This document shows, piece by piece, positions 8,041-16,892 of a stretch of 64,000 nt of DNA; position 1 is the first letter of the stretch; every line of letters starts with the position of its first letter. This stretch comes from Spirochaetia bacterium (lineage in GTDB: Bacteria > Spirochaetota > Spirochaetia > Treponematales > Treponemataceae). The position numbers and the translations under genes were made by a program. Under the pieces are notes generated by a model. It was not told the origin of the DNA. It searched no databases and was given only the letters and a program-made list of their open reading frames with translations. The stretch lies in the NCBI GenBank assembly GCA_900769975.1, contig CAAGIR010000142.1:1-64000 (forward strand), read 5' to 3'.

Positions 8041-9156
8041 TTAACATCTGCAAAAAAAATGGTCAAATTTCACGCCTTCGCCACTTTTTACATCCTGCTT
8101 CAACTGTTTCCCAATAAACAAATCATAATACGCAGGACTTTCTCCCACAGTCAGGATTTTTTCTGTCCGCAAAATCTGAATGTCATCCTGTGTAATAAAA
8201 TCACCTGCACGCAAGTTTTTCATGTAATGGAGGCTTCTGTTTGTTCGATTATAGTTATTTATTTCGGCAAAAGCAAGACGTTTTACACCGTCCCCAAGAC
8301 ATTTTTGAACTTTTAATTCTCCAAACTGTTCATTCATCTGCTGCAACGCACGATTTGTTCCTGTTTCTTTTCCATAATGACGGAGTGTTGCTTCTGTTTG
8401 ATGCACTATATGCACCATCAAGGCAAACTGCTCTGGTTCCAATGCAACTGGATCATCAAGCCCGTCCGTCTGTCTGCTCAGCGTAATGTGTTTTTCTAGG
8501 ACTTTTGCCCCGCACAAAATGCTTAAACATGGCACAAGAACTGGGTCCAGACTGTGATCGCTAACACCGCAAGGCACTCCAAAAATATTGCTTAAATTCT
8601 GTATTACTTTTAAATTGTATTCTTCTTCGGGAGCAGGATATGCCGTTATGCAATGAAGCAACTGAATTTTATCTGTCCCGAGAATCTGCAGAGCGTTTTC
8701 TATATCTGACAGTTTTGAAACTCCGCTTGAAAGAATTACAGAAACTTTTTCCTTGCTTTCACGATAATCATGCAAATCCTGTAACATTTTAAAATGATTT
8801 AATTCAGGACTTGCAACCTTAACATAATCTGGTTCAATTTCCAGAAGTTCTTTAAGACTTTTTTGTCCGAATGGCGAACAGCAGAATTTAACTCCTTTTG
8901 AATGAGCATAATCTTTTAAAGTAAGATAAAAATCTTTATCACATTCTAATTGCTTAAATCTGTCATATAAAGGGATTTTCCCTGTAGGTAAAGACACAAA
9001 TCCTGTATCACTGTGAAGGATTTCATCTGCATAAACCCATTGGAATTTTACTGTATCGGCTCCGCTTTGAACCGCTGCATCTACCAGTTCTTTTGCTTTT
9101 TCTATAGAACCTTCGTGTGATGTTCCAATTTCTGCAATAATATTTATATCAGACAT
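8041..9156 (-). CDS. neuB: NeuB-family N-acylneuraminate (sialic acid type) synthase
   Basis: NeuB-family enzymes condense phosphoenolpyruvate with an N-acetylated sugar to make nine-carbon sugars (sialic, legionaminic or pseudaminic acid). The TIM-barrel half (about 1-285) shows I-A-E-I-G-T-S-H-E-G-S, D-T-V-K-F-Q, C-S-P-F, V-K-V-A-S-P-E and K-H-I-T-L-S-R-Q-T-D-G-L-D-D, and a C-terminal SAF (antifreeze-like) domain follows (R-S-L-H-Y-M-K-N-L-R-A-G-D-F-I-T). I chose the ATG at 9156 rather than the upstream one at 9168 because homologues start right before I-A-E-I-G. The exact product cannot be told. No neuA, neuC or glycosyltransferase genes are adjacent, so the rest of the pathway, if present, is elsewhere. 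Confidence 0.85.
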   Translation of the reverse strand: MSDINIIAEIGTSHEGSIEKAKELVDAAVQSGADTVKFQWVYADEILHSDTGFVSLPTGKIPLYDRFKQLECDKDFYLTLKDYAHSKGVKFCCSPFGQKSLKELLEIEPDYVKVASPELNHFKMLQDLHDYRESKEKVSVILSSGVSKLSDIENALQILGTDKIQLLHCITAYPAPEEEYNLKVIQNLSNIFGVPCGVSDHSLDPVLVPCLSILCGAKVLEKHITLSRQTDGLDDPVALEPEQFALMVHIVHQTEATLRHYGKETGTNRALQQMNEQFGELKVQKCLGDGVKRLAFAEINNYNRTNRSLHYMKNLRAGDFITQDDIQILRTEKILTVGESPAYYDLFIGKQLKQDVKSGEGVKFDHFFCRC

Positions 9157-9223
9157 TTTCCATTCCAAAAATATAAAAACTTAACGCTTAAATTAAAACG
9201 TATATTTTCACTAAAATTATTCT

Positions 9224-9595
9224 CTAATTTAAATTCATTTTATATGAATCGGACACTTTCTGTGCTTTTAATCTGTTACTGTAAACAAGAATACTAGCCG
9301 ATGGTAACCATCCTTCTTCGAATAAATACCAGACTTCTTTTTTTGAATCTACAGATTTACCCTTTACTTGAAGCACGTCCCCTTTTCTGCAATGCCCTGT
9401 TACGCTCGAAGTCCATTCTTTATTTTCTTTAAATGCAACATAAGGCTCGTTTACAACTGCCCATTGAACGTCGGGTGCTAAGGCAAGCGGTTCTCTGTTA
9501 TCAAGAAAAATAATTTCATCTTCTTTTTTTGCACACGAAAAAATCAGCATGCTGAATAAAACAAGTAATAATACATTTACGCTTTTTTTTATCAT
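9224..9595 (-). CDS. Small lipoprotein with SH3-like domain
   Basis: A basic start (MIKKS), a hydrophobic stretch and the lipobox L-I-F-S-C (Cys at about residue 21) predict a lipid-anchored envelope protein of about 100 mature residues. The mature part contains a pattern seen in bacterial SH3-like domains: C-R-K-G-D-V-L-Q-V-K-G-K, then W-Y-L-F-E-E-G-W-L-P-S-A-S-I, where the Gly-Trp-Leu segment is the usual end of the fold. Such domains often bind cell-wall peptides or ligands, but no specific partner can be named. The start codon overlaps the Nudix gene stop (ATGA), so the two are translated together. Confidence 0.7.
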   Translation of the reverse strand: MIKKSVNVLLLVLFSMLIFSCAKKEDEIIFLDNREPLALAPDVQWAVVNEPYVAFKENKEWTSSVTGHCRKGDVLQVKGKSVDSKKEVWYLFEEGWLPSASILVYSNRLKAQKVSDSYKMNLN

Positions 9596-9993
9596 TTACG
9601 ACACCATTTTTTTACATCTTCATAAATTGCCCTGTCAGAATCTACAAAAAAAAGGCTTGGGATTTTATCAATATCTTCCCATTTATATTCTGTATGTTCT
9701 GTTAGCAAAAAAGGTTTTTCCATTCCATCTTCTTTAAAATGAACTTCAAAAGCATCTAAAAAACATTCCTTGTCTTTATGAAAAAAAGTGCTGCTAGTAA
9801 TATGCTCACCGACAGTAACTTCACAGCCAAATTCTTCAAGCATTTCCCTCTTTATTGCACTTTCATAATCTTCATTGCCGTCAATTTTTCCACCTGGAAA
9901 TTCCCATCTTCCCCCCATATCTCCGACATTCTGACGCTTTGCAATAAAAATTTTACCATCTCTGTAGTCTATACACGCTATCGATCTGCTCAT
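9592..9993 (-). CDS. Nudix hydrolase, MutT-type
   Basis: The Nudix box is complete: G-K-I-D-G-N-E, seven residues, R-E-M-L-E-E-F-G, matching G-x5-E-x7-R-E-U-x-E-E-x-G-U, at about residues 36-58. The protein (133 aa) is the length of MutT/8-oxo-dGTPase-like enzymes that remove oxidised nucleoside triphosphates; the opening I-A-C-I-D-Y-R-D-G-K-I-F-I-A-K-R and W-E-F-P-G-G-K-I-D-G-N-E also fit MutT. Substrate is not proven by sequence. It follows the membrane protein at 9998 by 4 bases and overlaps the lipoprotein gene by 4. Confidence 0.85.
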   Translation of the reverse strand: MSRSIACIDYRDGKIFIAKRQNVGDMGGRWEFPGGKIDGNEDYESAIKREMLEEFGCEVTVGEHITSSTFFHKDKECFLDAFEVHFKEDGMEKPFLLTEHTEYKWEDIDKIPSLFFVDSDRAIYEDVKKWCRK

Positions 9994-9997
9994 AATC

Positions 9998-10573
9998 CTA
10001 TCTTTTTACAACTCCTGAAAGTTCAATCTCTTTGCCATTCACTTTTACTATTGCATCAACTCTGATTATATCAAAGTCTGTAAACTTTGTGCGAATAAAT
10101 TCTTCATTTTTTTCAAAAAATACGGAATTAAAAGATTTATCGCTTACCAGATTATTTGCTTCAACTGCAAAAAAATCGACTTCAATTTTTACAGGCACAA
10201 CTTCTTCATTATTTTTTTCCATTTTTTCCTGATTTTTTTTTGTCCTGAATACTTTCAAAGAAGCATAAATCTGCTCTTCATAAGAAAAAGCCTGCAATTC
10301 AAAATTTATACCGTCAATTTTTCCATACGCCCTTGTTGCATTCATTCCTGAGTAAAACCAGGACGCCACAACAAAAATAATCAATGCAAAAAAAATCCAG
10401 ATATTCTGTTTCTGAAAAAAAATCCTTATTCCTCGCACAGGCTTCATTTTTCCATTGTAATAATCCTGTACAATTTTTGGTGCATTTGCAATACGTTCTT
10501 CGCGGTTGTAGTAAAATTTCATTTTATTTTCAGACTGTTTTTCTGAAACAATTTCTTCTACATCATCAAACAT
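9998..10573 (-). CDS. Single-pass membrane protein, function unknown
   Basis: I do not recognise this family. A cytoplasmic head of about 55 residues (acidic first, then Y-Y-N-R-E-E-R-I) leads into one clear membrane segment (I-W-I-F-F-A-L-I-I-F-V-V-A-S-W-F, about residues 57-73), and a roughly 115-residue C-terminal domain of beta-strand character is then outside the membrane (F-E-L-Q-A-F-S-Y; V-K-I-E-V-D-F-F-A-V-E-A). The start has AAGGTG about 8 bases upstream. It sits 4 bases before the Nudix gene and 20 after the lipoprotein gene, in what looks like one operon. Confidence 0.65.
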   Translation of the reverse strand: MFDDVEEIVSEKQSENKMKFYYNREERIANAPKIVQDYYNGKMKPVRGIRIFFQKQNIWIFFALIIFVVASWFYSGMNATRAYGKIDGINFELQAFSYEEQIYASLKVFRTKKNQEKMEKNNEEVVPVKIEVDFFAVEANNLVSDKSFNSVFFEKNEEFIRTKFTDFDIIRVDAIVKVNGKEIELSGVVKR

Positions 10574-10593
10574 TAATTTCGCACCTTAAAAAA

Positions 10594-11817
10594 CTAATTC
10601 TTTACGATTGCATCAATAAGACTGTCTGTCCTGTACCATACAATTCTCGCAGATGATTTTTCAACATACAAAGCCGTTATTATTCCGTCAAGAGAAAGCG
10701 ACATAGAATCGACAAACAAAATATTATTATGATCGACTTTAAACTGCCTTCGCAAAATTCTCTGACTTTCACTTTGAATCATTTCTATATTAAAGCCATT
10801 TTCAGTTTTTATGATAAAAAATTTCCATCCGTTTTTTGTAACACCAAGAAAATCATAAGGAATACGGTAAATAAGCTTACTGTAATCTGATACGACAGAT
10901 TCTTCATAAGCGGGAATTACGAGAGGATCTTCATACAAGCCATTTTCTATATCAAAAGGATACAATAAAGTGCGGATAAAATTTACGCCCGACTGAACTT
11001 TTGAATCTTCATCAAAATATGTGGAATAATAATCAACATGGACATAAAGTTTATAATTTACAGGATCTGGAACAACATTTCCCAAAGAAATAAAAATTTC
11101 AGAATTATCGTTCTGACCTTTTATCAAAGGAATTGTGCTTTTTGATATGGGAATCATATATTTTAAAAAACCGTCTTTTGTATACCAGTAAACGACAGTT
11201 CCTTCTGTAGAAATACAAACAACTACAAGTTCATCTTTTGTTGTAGTAAAAATCCGCTTTATATACGGAAAAGGTGTACCGCCTGGTCCCTGCTGACCGA
11301 TATATTCAATATTTGTACCGTCACGTGACATTCGCAATACAGTCTGACAATAAAGCATTGAACCGTCTTCACTCTGTTCCTGCCTGTCTTTTGGAATGGA
11401 ACTGACTACGTAAATGTTTTTATTTGAATCTATTGCAATGGGCCCTGGATAATTAAACGGATAAGATATTTCATGGCGAATGCTTTCTTCGGGGCGTTTT
11501 GAAGCTTCCAGAAGTTTTGCTGTTTCGGAATCTTCATTATAAAAAAGCGTAAGCAAATCACCGTAAGAATTTAATTCCATTATTTTCTGCGATTCACCGT
11601 CAACAATATAAAAAAAACCATCCTGCATGGCAATTCCATAACTTACGTTTCCGACATTATTTAAATCCGTAACGCTTAGTTGGTGTGCAAATTTTCCATA
11701 CTCCAGTGTAAAAAGTTGAGTTTCGCTTATTGACTGTATAGTTTCATTTTTTGAACAGGAAAAAAATCCTAAAAAAATAATTAAAATTGCCGCCACTACA
11801 AAAATATTTTTCTTCAT
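10594..11817 (-). CDS. Lipoprotein with predicted beta-propeller
   Basis: The ATG at 11817 opens with MKKN, a hydrophobic segment and the lipobox L-G-F-F-S-C (Cys near residue 21), so the protein is an envelope lipoprotein of 407 residues. The mature part shows repeated blade-like units such as F-Y-I-V-D-G-E-S-Q-K-I-M-E-L, I-A-I-D-S-N-K-N-I-Y-V-V-S and S-R-D-G-T-N-I-E-Y-I-G, typical of NHL/six-bladed propellers, and resembles a family of conserved spirochaete lipoproteins. An in-frame ATG 39 bases upstream was rejected because a full promoter lies inside that stretch. First gene of the minus-strand run to hisS. Confidence 0.75.
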   Translation of the reverse strand: MKKNIFVVAAILIIFLGFFSCSKNETIQSISETQLFTLEYGKFAHQLSVTDLNNVGNVSYGIAMQDGFFYIVDGESQKIMELNSYGDLLTLFYNEDSETAKLLEASKRPEESIRHEISYPFNYPGPIAIDSNKNIYVVSSIPKDRQEQSEDGSMLYCQTVLRMSRDGTNIEYIGQQGPGGTPFPYIKRIFTTTKDELVVVCISTEGTVVYWYTKDGFLKYMIPISKSTIPLIKGQNDNSEIFISLGNVVPDPVNYKLYVHVDYYSTYFDEDSKVQSGVNFIRTLLYPFDIENGLYEDPLVIPAYEESVVSDYSKLIYRIPYDFLGVTKNGWKFFIIKTENGFNIEMIQSESQRILRRQFKVDHNNILFVDSMSLSLDGIITALYVEKSSARIVWYRTDSLIDAIVKN

Positions 11818-11827
11818 ACAAAAAACG

Positions 11828-11856
11828 ATTATATAAGTTACTTTTATAAATTTCAA
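11828..11856 (-). promoter_or_regulatory. Promoter with very short leader for the propeller lipoprotein
   Basis: On the minus strand TTGAAA (11851-11856), 17 bases, TATAAT (11828-11833), then 10 bases to the ATG at 11817. The predicted leader is about 4 nt, too short for a ribosome binding site. Confidence 0.65.
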
Positions 11857-11882
11857 TCAAAATTGCATACATATCACATACA

Positions 11883-12010
11883 AAAACACAGGCATTTTGC
11901 TGCGTTTCACTTCGCAAAACCAGGGTGTTCCGCAATTCCCTAACGGTCAGCCTCTTCCCTCGCTACGCTCAGTCCAGTGGCCGCTGTGCGTTGCTCCATA
12001 CCCTTTGCCA
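11883..12010. repeat. G+C-rich structured island in intergenic region, probable dispersed repeat
   Basis: About 125 bases that are far richer in G and C than everything around them, between the lipoprotein gene and secA. It contains short hairpins (TTTTGC...GCAAAA at the left end; GGG...CCC around 11922-11940) and Cys-Gly-rich alternations such as CTCGCTACGCTC. No ORF of sense is present. The composition break suggests a mobile or dispersed repeat unit; a second copy is not in this window. Confidence 0.45.
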
Positions 12011-12107
12011 TTTTTCATAAAAAAAACTTGCCTTAAAGCATATTTATATAGTAAATTTTATAAAAAATGTATATAATATTTAAATCATTTTAAAAAAGGA
12101 AAACATA

Positions 12108-14942
12108 ATGTTACTAGATAAAATTCTTACTGCAATTTTCGGTTCACAAAATGACCGCGATGTAAAAGCACTTAAACCTATACTTGAAGCTGTAAATAAA
12201 AAAGAAGAATGGGCAAAATCTTTACCGGCTGAACAGTTTCCAGAACAGACAAAAAGATTTAAAGAAGAACTTGCAGCTGGCAAAACTCTTGACGACATAC
12301 TTCCAGAAGCATTTGCACTGGCACGAGAAGCAGCATATCGTGTTCGCAATGAACGTGCTTTCGATGTTCAGATTATGGGTGCTATAAACCTTCACAAAGG
12401 CAGAATTACGGAAATGAAAACTGGTGAAGGAAAAACTCTTGTTGCCGTTATTGCTTCATATCTTAATTCTCTTACATCAAAAGGTGTTCACGTTGTTACT
12501 GTAAACGATTATCTTGCAGAACGAGATGCCGACACTATGAGTCCTGTTTTTGAATATCTGGGCTGTACAGTTGGTTCCATCCTTTCAAATATGGACAACG
12601 AAACACGAAAACTTTCATATAACTGCGATATTACTTATGGAACTAACAATGAATTTGGTTTTGATTATCTTCGTGACAATATGAAGATTGATTTAAAAGA
12701 TAAAGTTCAGCGTGGTTTTAATTATTGTATTGTAGACGAAATTGACTCCATTTTAATTGATGAAGCAAGGACTCCTCTTATTATTTCTGGTGCAGGTGAA
12801 GATGATACTTATAAATACCACGAAGTAGATAAATATGTGGGAGAATTAACAGAAGTTGCAAAAGATCCGAAAACAGGCGAATATCCTGATGAAACGATGA
12901 TGACACCAGAAGAACGTGCAAAAATTGAAGGTGACTATACAATTGATGAAAAATCAAAAAGAGTTTCTTTTACAGATAAGGGTATGCTTCATATTAATGA
13001 TATCCTTCACAAGCACAATCTTATCACAGGTTCACTTGAAGATGAAGAAAACTTTGAATATACGCATTATTTTACACAGGCGTTGCGTGCGCACCTTCTT
13101 TTCCATAATGATGTAGATTATCTTGTTCGTGACGGTAAAGTTGAAATCATCGATGAATTTACCGGTCGTGTACTTGAAGGCAGACGTTATTCAGACGGAC
13201 TTCACCAGGCAATTGAAGCAAAAGAACATATCAGAATTGCACAGCGCAACAGAACTATGGCAACAATTACATTCCAGAATTTTTTCAGAATGTATGATAA
13301 ACTTTCTGGTATGACTGGTACTGCTGCAACAGAAGCAGTTGAATTTAATAAAATTTACAACCTTGATGTTGTTGCAATTCCTACAAATCTTCCGGTTGCC
13401 CGTATTGATGAAAATGATGAAGTTTATCTGAATGAATCTGATAAATGGGAAGCTATTGCAAACGAAATAAAAGAAGCTCACGAAAAAGGACAGCCTGTTC
13501 TTGTCGGTACAGTTTCTGTAGAAAAATCAGAACATCTTTCAAATCTGCTTACAAAAAAAGGCATCAGGCACGAAGTTTTGAATGCAAAAAATCATGCACG
13601 TGAAGCACTTATTATTGCAGAAGCAGGTGCAAAAGGTTCTGTTACAATTGCTACAAACATGGCAGGTCGTGGTACTGATATTAAACTGGGTGGTTCACCA
13701 GAATTTCGTGCAAGAAAACGTGCAGGAACTAATGCAACAGAAGAACAATATAAAGCAGCTCTTGCAATTGAAAAAGAAAACTGGAAAAAAGATTACGAAG
13801 AAGTTCGCTCTCTAGGCGGTTTGTATGTAATTGGTACAGAACGTCATGAATCACGCCGTATTGACAATCAGCTGAGAGGTCGTTCAGGCCGACAGGGAGA
13901 TCCAGGACGTTCAAAATTCTATATTTCTATGGACGATGATTTGATGCGTCTGTTCGGTGGTGAACGAATGAAAGTTATGATGCAGAGAATCGGTATGCAG
14001 CCTGGCGAACCGATTGACCATCCATGGCTTAACAAAGGAATTGAAAAAGCACAGCAGAAAGTTGAAGACAGGAACTTTGAAATACGAAAACACCTTCTTG
14101 ATTACGATGATGTTTTAAATGAACAGCGAACGGTTATCTATAATCAGCGTGACCAGATTCTTGCAGACAGCAATTTATCTGCAAGAGTTATGAACAACGC
14201 AAAAGAAGAAGTTGAAAATCTTTTTGATTCTTATGAATATGAATCTAAACATAATAAAAATTCAACTGTTCCTCTGGCAGAATTAACCGAGGCATTGCGC
14301 AATACTTTTGGTTTACAGTTAGCACAGGAAAACCTTACAAGAGAAGGAGTTATTGCATCACTTCAAAACGATATTACTGAAAAAGAAACTCTTGCAGGAA
14401 AAGAAAATTTGAATATGTTTATCCGCTATCAATATGTTCAGATTATCGATAAAAAATGGCTTGACCAGTTGGAAACTCTTGAAGGTTTGCGTGAAGCAGT
14501 TGCACTACGCTCTTACGGTTCAAAAAATCCATTAACAGAATATAAAATCGACGGATTTAACATTTTTGATGAAATGCTTACTACAATCAGAGATACTGTT
14601 ATGTCGAGGGTATTTAAGGTACGTATTCAACTTTCACCTGAAGCAGCTGAACAAAGAAAGAAGATGATTGAAGCCCAGAAACAGCACATTAATAATGTAA
14701 ATGCACAGCATAATGAAAGCACTTCTGGTTTTGCACAGCAAGTTACTCATTCACAAAGCCAGCAATCAGCAAGAAACAATTTTAATGGTGATATGGCACG
14801 AAGACAGGCTGTAAACAGTTCAACAAATCAGCGTTCACAAGGTGACAACATTACAGTGCGCAGAACTGCTCCAAAAGTCGGCAGAAATGATCCTTGCCCT
14901 TGCGGTAGTGGCAAAAAATATAAACAATGCTGCGGACGCTAG
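12108..14942 (+). CDS. secA: Preprotein translocase ATPase SecA
   Basis: SecA drives unfolded preproteins through SecYEG at the inner membrane. The protein (944 aa) has all family marks: Walker A M-K-T-G-E-G-K-T (about residue 103), D-Y-L-A-E-R-D, the Walker B region I-V-D-E-I-D-S-I-L-I-D-E-A-R-T-P-L, second nucleotide-binding motifs N-M-A-G-R-G-T-D-I and Q-L-R-G-R-S-G-R-Q-G-D-P-G, the central scaffold with H-L-L-D-Y-D-D-V-L-N-E-Q, and a C-terminal zinc motif C-P-C, eight residues, C-C. A Gln/Asn/Ser-rich linker (about 850-920) precedes the zinc motif. The start has AAGGAAA 7 bases upstream and a TATAAT at 12072-12077. Stands alone on the plus strand, ended by a terminator. Confidence 0.98.
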   Translation: MLLDKILTAIFGSQNDRDVKALKPILEAVNKKEEWAKSLPAEQFPEQTKRFKEELAAGKTLDDILPEAFALAREAAYRVRNERAFDVQIMGAINLHKGRITEMKTGEGKTLVAVIASYLNSLTSKGVHVVTVNDYLAERDADTMSPVFEYLGCTVGSILSNMDNETRKLSYNCDITYGTNNEFGFDYLRDNMKIDLKDKVQRGFNYCIVDEIDSILIDEARTPLIISGAGEDDTYKYHEVDKYVGELTEVAKDPKTGEYPDETMMTPEERAKIEGDYTIDEKSKRVSFTDKGMLHINDILHKHNLITGSLEDEENFEYTHYFTQALRAHLLFHNDVDYLVRDGKVEIIDEFTGRVLEGRRYSDGLHQAIEAKEHIRIAQRNRTMATITFQNFFRMYDKLSGMTGTAATEAVEFNKIYNLDVVAIPTNLPVARIDENDEVYLNESDKWEAIANEIKEAHEKGQPVLVGTVSVEKSEHLSNLLTKKGIRHEVLNAKNHAREALIIAEAGAKGSVTIATNMAGRGTDIKLGGSPEFRARKRAGTNATEEQYKAALAIEKENWKKDYEEVRSLGGLYVIGTERHESRRIDNQLRGRSGRQGDPGRSKFYISMDDDLMRLFGGERMKVMMQRIGMQPGEPIDHPWLNKGIEKAQQKVEDRNFEIRKHLLDYDDVLNEQRTVIYNQRDQILADSNLSARVMNNAKEEVENLFDSYEYESKHNKNSTVPLAELTEALRNTFGLQLAQENLTREGVIASLQNDITEKETLAGKENLNMFIRYQYVQIIDKKWLDQLETLEGLREAVALRSYGSKNPLTEYKIDGFNIFDEMLTTIRDTVMSRVFKVRIQLSPEAAEQRKKMIEAQKQHINNVNAQHNESTSGFAQQVTHSQSQQSARNNFNGDMARRQAVNSSTNQRSQGDNITVRRTAPKVGRNDPCPCGSGKKYKQCCGR

Positions 14943-14978
14943 TTATCTAGCTATATAGAACATTAATTAAAATTAAAA

Positions 14979-15059
14979 GGGCTACCTAAAAAGTAATGTC
15001 ATACTGAACTAGTTTCGTAATGACACTATAATTCATACGTTTTAGATGGCCCTTTTTTT
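14979..15059. terminator. Long terminator after secA with nested palindrome
   Basis: Outer arms GGGCtaccTAAAA (14979-14991) and TTTTAgatgGCCC (15040-15052) are followed by seven T on the plus strand. Inside lies a 29-base imperfect palindrome (14997-15025) with TGTCAT/ATGACA ends. It separates secA from the convergent lepB gene and may serve both; the nested palindrome looks like an inserted repeat. Confidence 0.7.
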
Positions 15060-15103
15060 GTCAGAAAAATAAATTGTTGTTTTAACCCAGGAAACAGAAA
15101 AGA

Positions 15104-16822
15104 TTAAACTTTTCCCAGTCTGTCTAAAGGCCAGAATCTGAACACAGGTTTTCCGATAATATATTTTTTGTGTATATATTGCGGTTCCATCATAGAATAA
15201 TATTTTACAGACATTTCATCGTCAGAAGTAAGCGGTTTTAAAATCTGTTCATAAGAATGACGCAAATCCAATGAATTAAAGCGATTGTCCCCCATCATAA
15301 AATAACAGTTTTCTGGTATGTACTGCGGATTTCCCTGTGAATCATTTGCGGGGAACAACGGCATATTTCTTTCATCAAGCAATATCTGAATATACCAGTT
15401 TAATGTTTCAGCTTTTTCAAAGTATTGCAAAATTTGACTGTCCTTGTTTAATTGTGAAAAATCTGCACCTGAATCAAGGAGTTGTGCATAGCGAAGAACA
15501 ATTTCGCCAAAAGTCATTTTTGTCATGACATTCAGCGTAAAATTTGAACGTGCATAATAATCTTGTGCATTATCTTTATTTTCAATCCAGGAAGTCATAA
15601 ATTCACTAAACCACTGTGTACCACCATTTTTATAAAGGATATTTGCCGTTATCTGCTGAACATTTTTAAACAGTTCATATTCCCATAAATCTGGTTTTGT
15701 AAAGTCACCTAAAACTTCATTTTTTGTTTCATATTTATACAATTGATTTACGATTTCTTTTGCCCTTATTGCGGCACTTGTCAAATCATAATTTCTTCTT
15801 TCTTCTTCAAAGTCAAGCATTTTTTCATATTCAGAGGCAGATAGAGGAAACTGCTTTACTTTTGCTTTTTGTTTAGGATGTACTGCATTCAAATTCCAGG
15901 TAGCATATTTTTCATCAATTTTTGAAGGAACAAATTCATCACTGTCTTTTGTCCTAACATATAAAACGCCGTCCTGCATCACAAGCTGTTCACCAGGCAG
16001 ACCTGTTATTCGTTTTACAAGAGGATCTGCTTTCATCTCTCCGTTTTCGTCTTTATTCAAATTTACTGTCATAAGTGAAAACATATAGACTAACTGCGAA
16101 GTGACTGTTTTTACTTCCGATTTTCTGTCCATATTGTAATGAGGATTTCTAAGAACAATTGTATCGCCACGTTTATATTTTCTAAAATCTGGTAATCCTA
16201 CATCTGTTAATGGGAATTTCGGTCCACAGTCAATTTTACTTACAAAAACCCTGTCTTTTATCAAAAAAGTCGGAACCATTGATTCTGAAGGAATTTCATA
16301 TAACTGCAGCACAAAAATTTGGAAAATCAAGACTGTAAAAATGGACCACACAAGTGCATCAATCCAGTCAATAGCTTCAAAAATAATTTTCGCAACACCT
16401 GTAAATTTTCTTTCTTTGGGAGCAACCTTCCAGCCTTCTACAATCTGTTTATTTTTTTTTGGATAAAGTTTTCTGGAAGTGAGGAATGATAAAACAAAAA
16501 TAATAAACCATAAAATAACAGTTATTGCATCATAAAAAAATGGAGTGCCGTTTTTCCCTGCCCTGCGTAAAATAAAAGTTATGAACAATACATAAGGAAG
16601 ATATTCAGTAAATTTTATGACTTTGTATATCAGTCTTCCGTCTGTGTTAAATATCATTTTTATGGAAAAGTAAACTGCCACTGCAGTGTAAATAATTCCT
16701 ATTGGAAAAGCCGCTAATGAAATGTCTAAAGAAAAATTAAGCAGCATTAAAGAAAAAATGGCGGCTGCACCGAGATTTATAAAAGTAAAAATTTTATATT
16801 TTTTAAATTGATTTGTATTCAT
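15104..16822 (-). CDS. lepB: Signal peptidase I, enlarged
   Basis: LepB is the inner-membrane serine protease that removes signal peptides. About four hydrophobic segments fill residues 10-175. The catalytic Ser is in E-I-P-S-E-S-M-V-P-T-F, the catalytic Lys in L-V-K-R-I-T-G-L-P-G-E, and the C-terminal signature reads F-M-M-G-D-N-R-F-N-S-L-D-L-R-H-S. At 572 residues it is about twice the size of E. coli-type or Bacillus-type enzymes: the extra length is the N-terminal membrane region and an insertion of about 200 residues (roughly 290-500) between the Lys box and the last box. The start at 16822 rests on a promoter whose -10 lies 6 bases before the ATG. Confidence 0.93.
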   Translation of the reverse strand: MNTNQFKKYKIFTFINLGAAAIFSLMLLNFSLDISLAAFPIGIIYTAVAVYFSIKMIFNTDGRLIYKVIKFTEYLPYVLFITFILRRAGKNGTPFFYDAITVILWFIIFVLSFLTSRKLYPKKNKQIVEGWKVAPKERKFTGVAKIIFEAIDWIDALVWSIFTVLIFQIFVLQLYEIPSESMVPTFLIKDRVFVSKIDCGPKFPLTDVGLPDFRKYKRGDTIVLRNPHYNMDRKSEVKTVTSQLVYMFSLMTVNLNKDENGEMKADPLVKRITGLPGEQLVMQDGVLYVRTKDSDEFVPSKIDEKYATWNLNAVHPKQKAKVKQFPLSASEYEKMLDFEEERRNYDLTSAAIRAKEIVNQLYKYETKNEVLGDFTKPDLWEYELFKNVQQITANILYKNGGTQWFSEFMTSWIENKDNAQDYYARSNFTLNVMTKMTFGEIVLRYAQLLDSGADFSQLNKDSQILQYFEKAETLNWYIQILLDERNMPLFPANDSQGNPQYIPENCYFMMGDNRFNSLDLRHSYEQILKPLTSDDEMSVKYYSMMEPQYIHKKYIIGKPVFRFWPLDRLGKV

Positions 16823-16828
16823 ATTTAT

Positions 16829-16856
16829 ATTATACAAAAAAAATCTTCCTTGTGAA
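16829..16856 (-). promoter_or_regulatory. Leaderless promoter of lepB
   Basis: On the minus strand TTCACA (16851-16856), 16 bases, TATAAT (16829-16834), 6 bases, ATG at 16822. The predicted first transcribed base is the A of the start codon. A T8 tract lies in the spacer. Confidence 0.65.
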
Positions 16857-16892
16857 AGTATTATATAAAACATTGATGTGCAATTTTATATA

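Noticed and set aside
11818..11856. Longer start for the propeller lipoprotein
   Set aside because: A TTGAAA-N17-TATAAT promoter lies in this stretch and the lipobox distance fits only the ATG at 11817.
12080..12349. 89-codon minus-strand open frame at the secA start
   Set aside because: Antisense to the well-supported SecA N-terminus and without a ribosome binding site.
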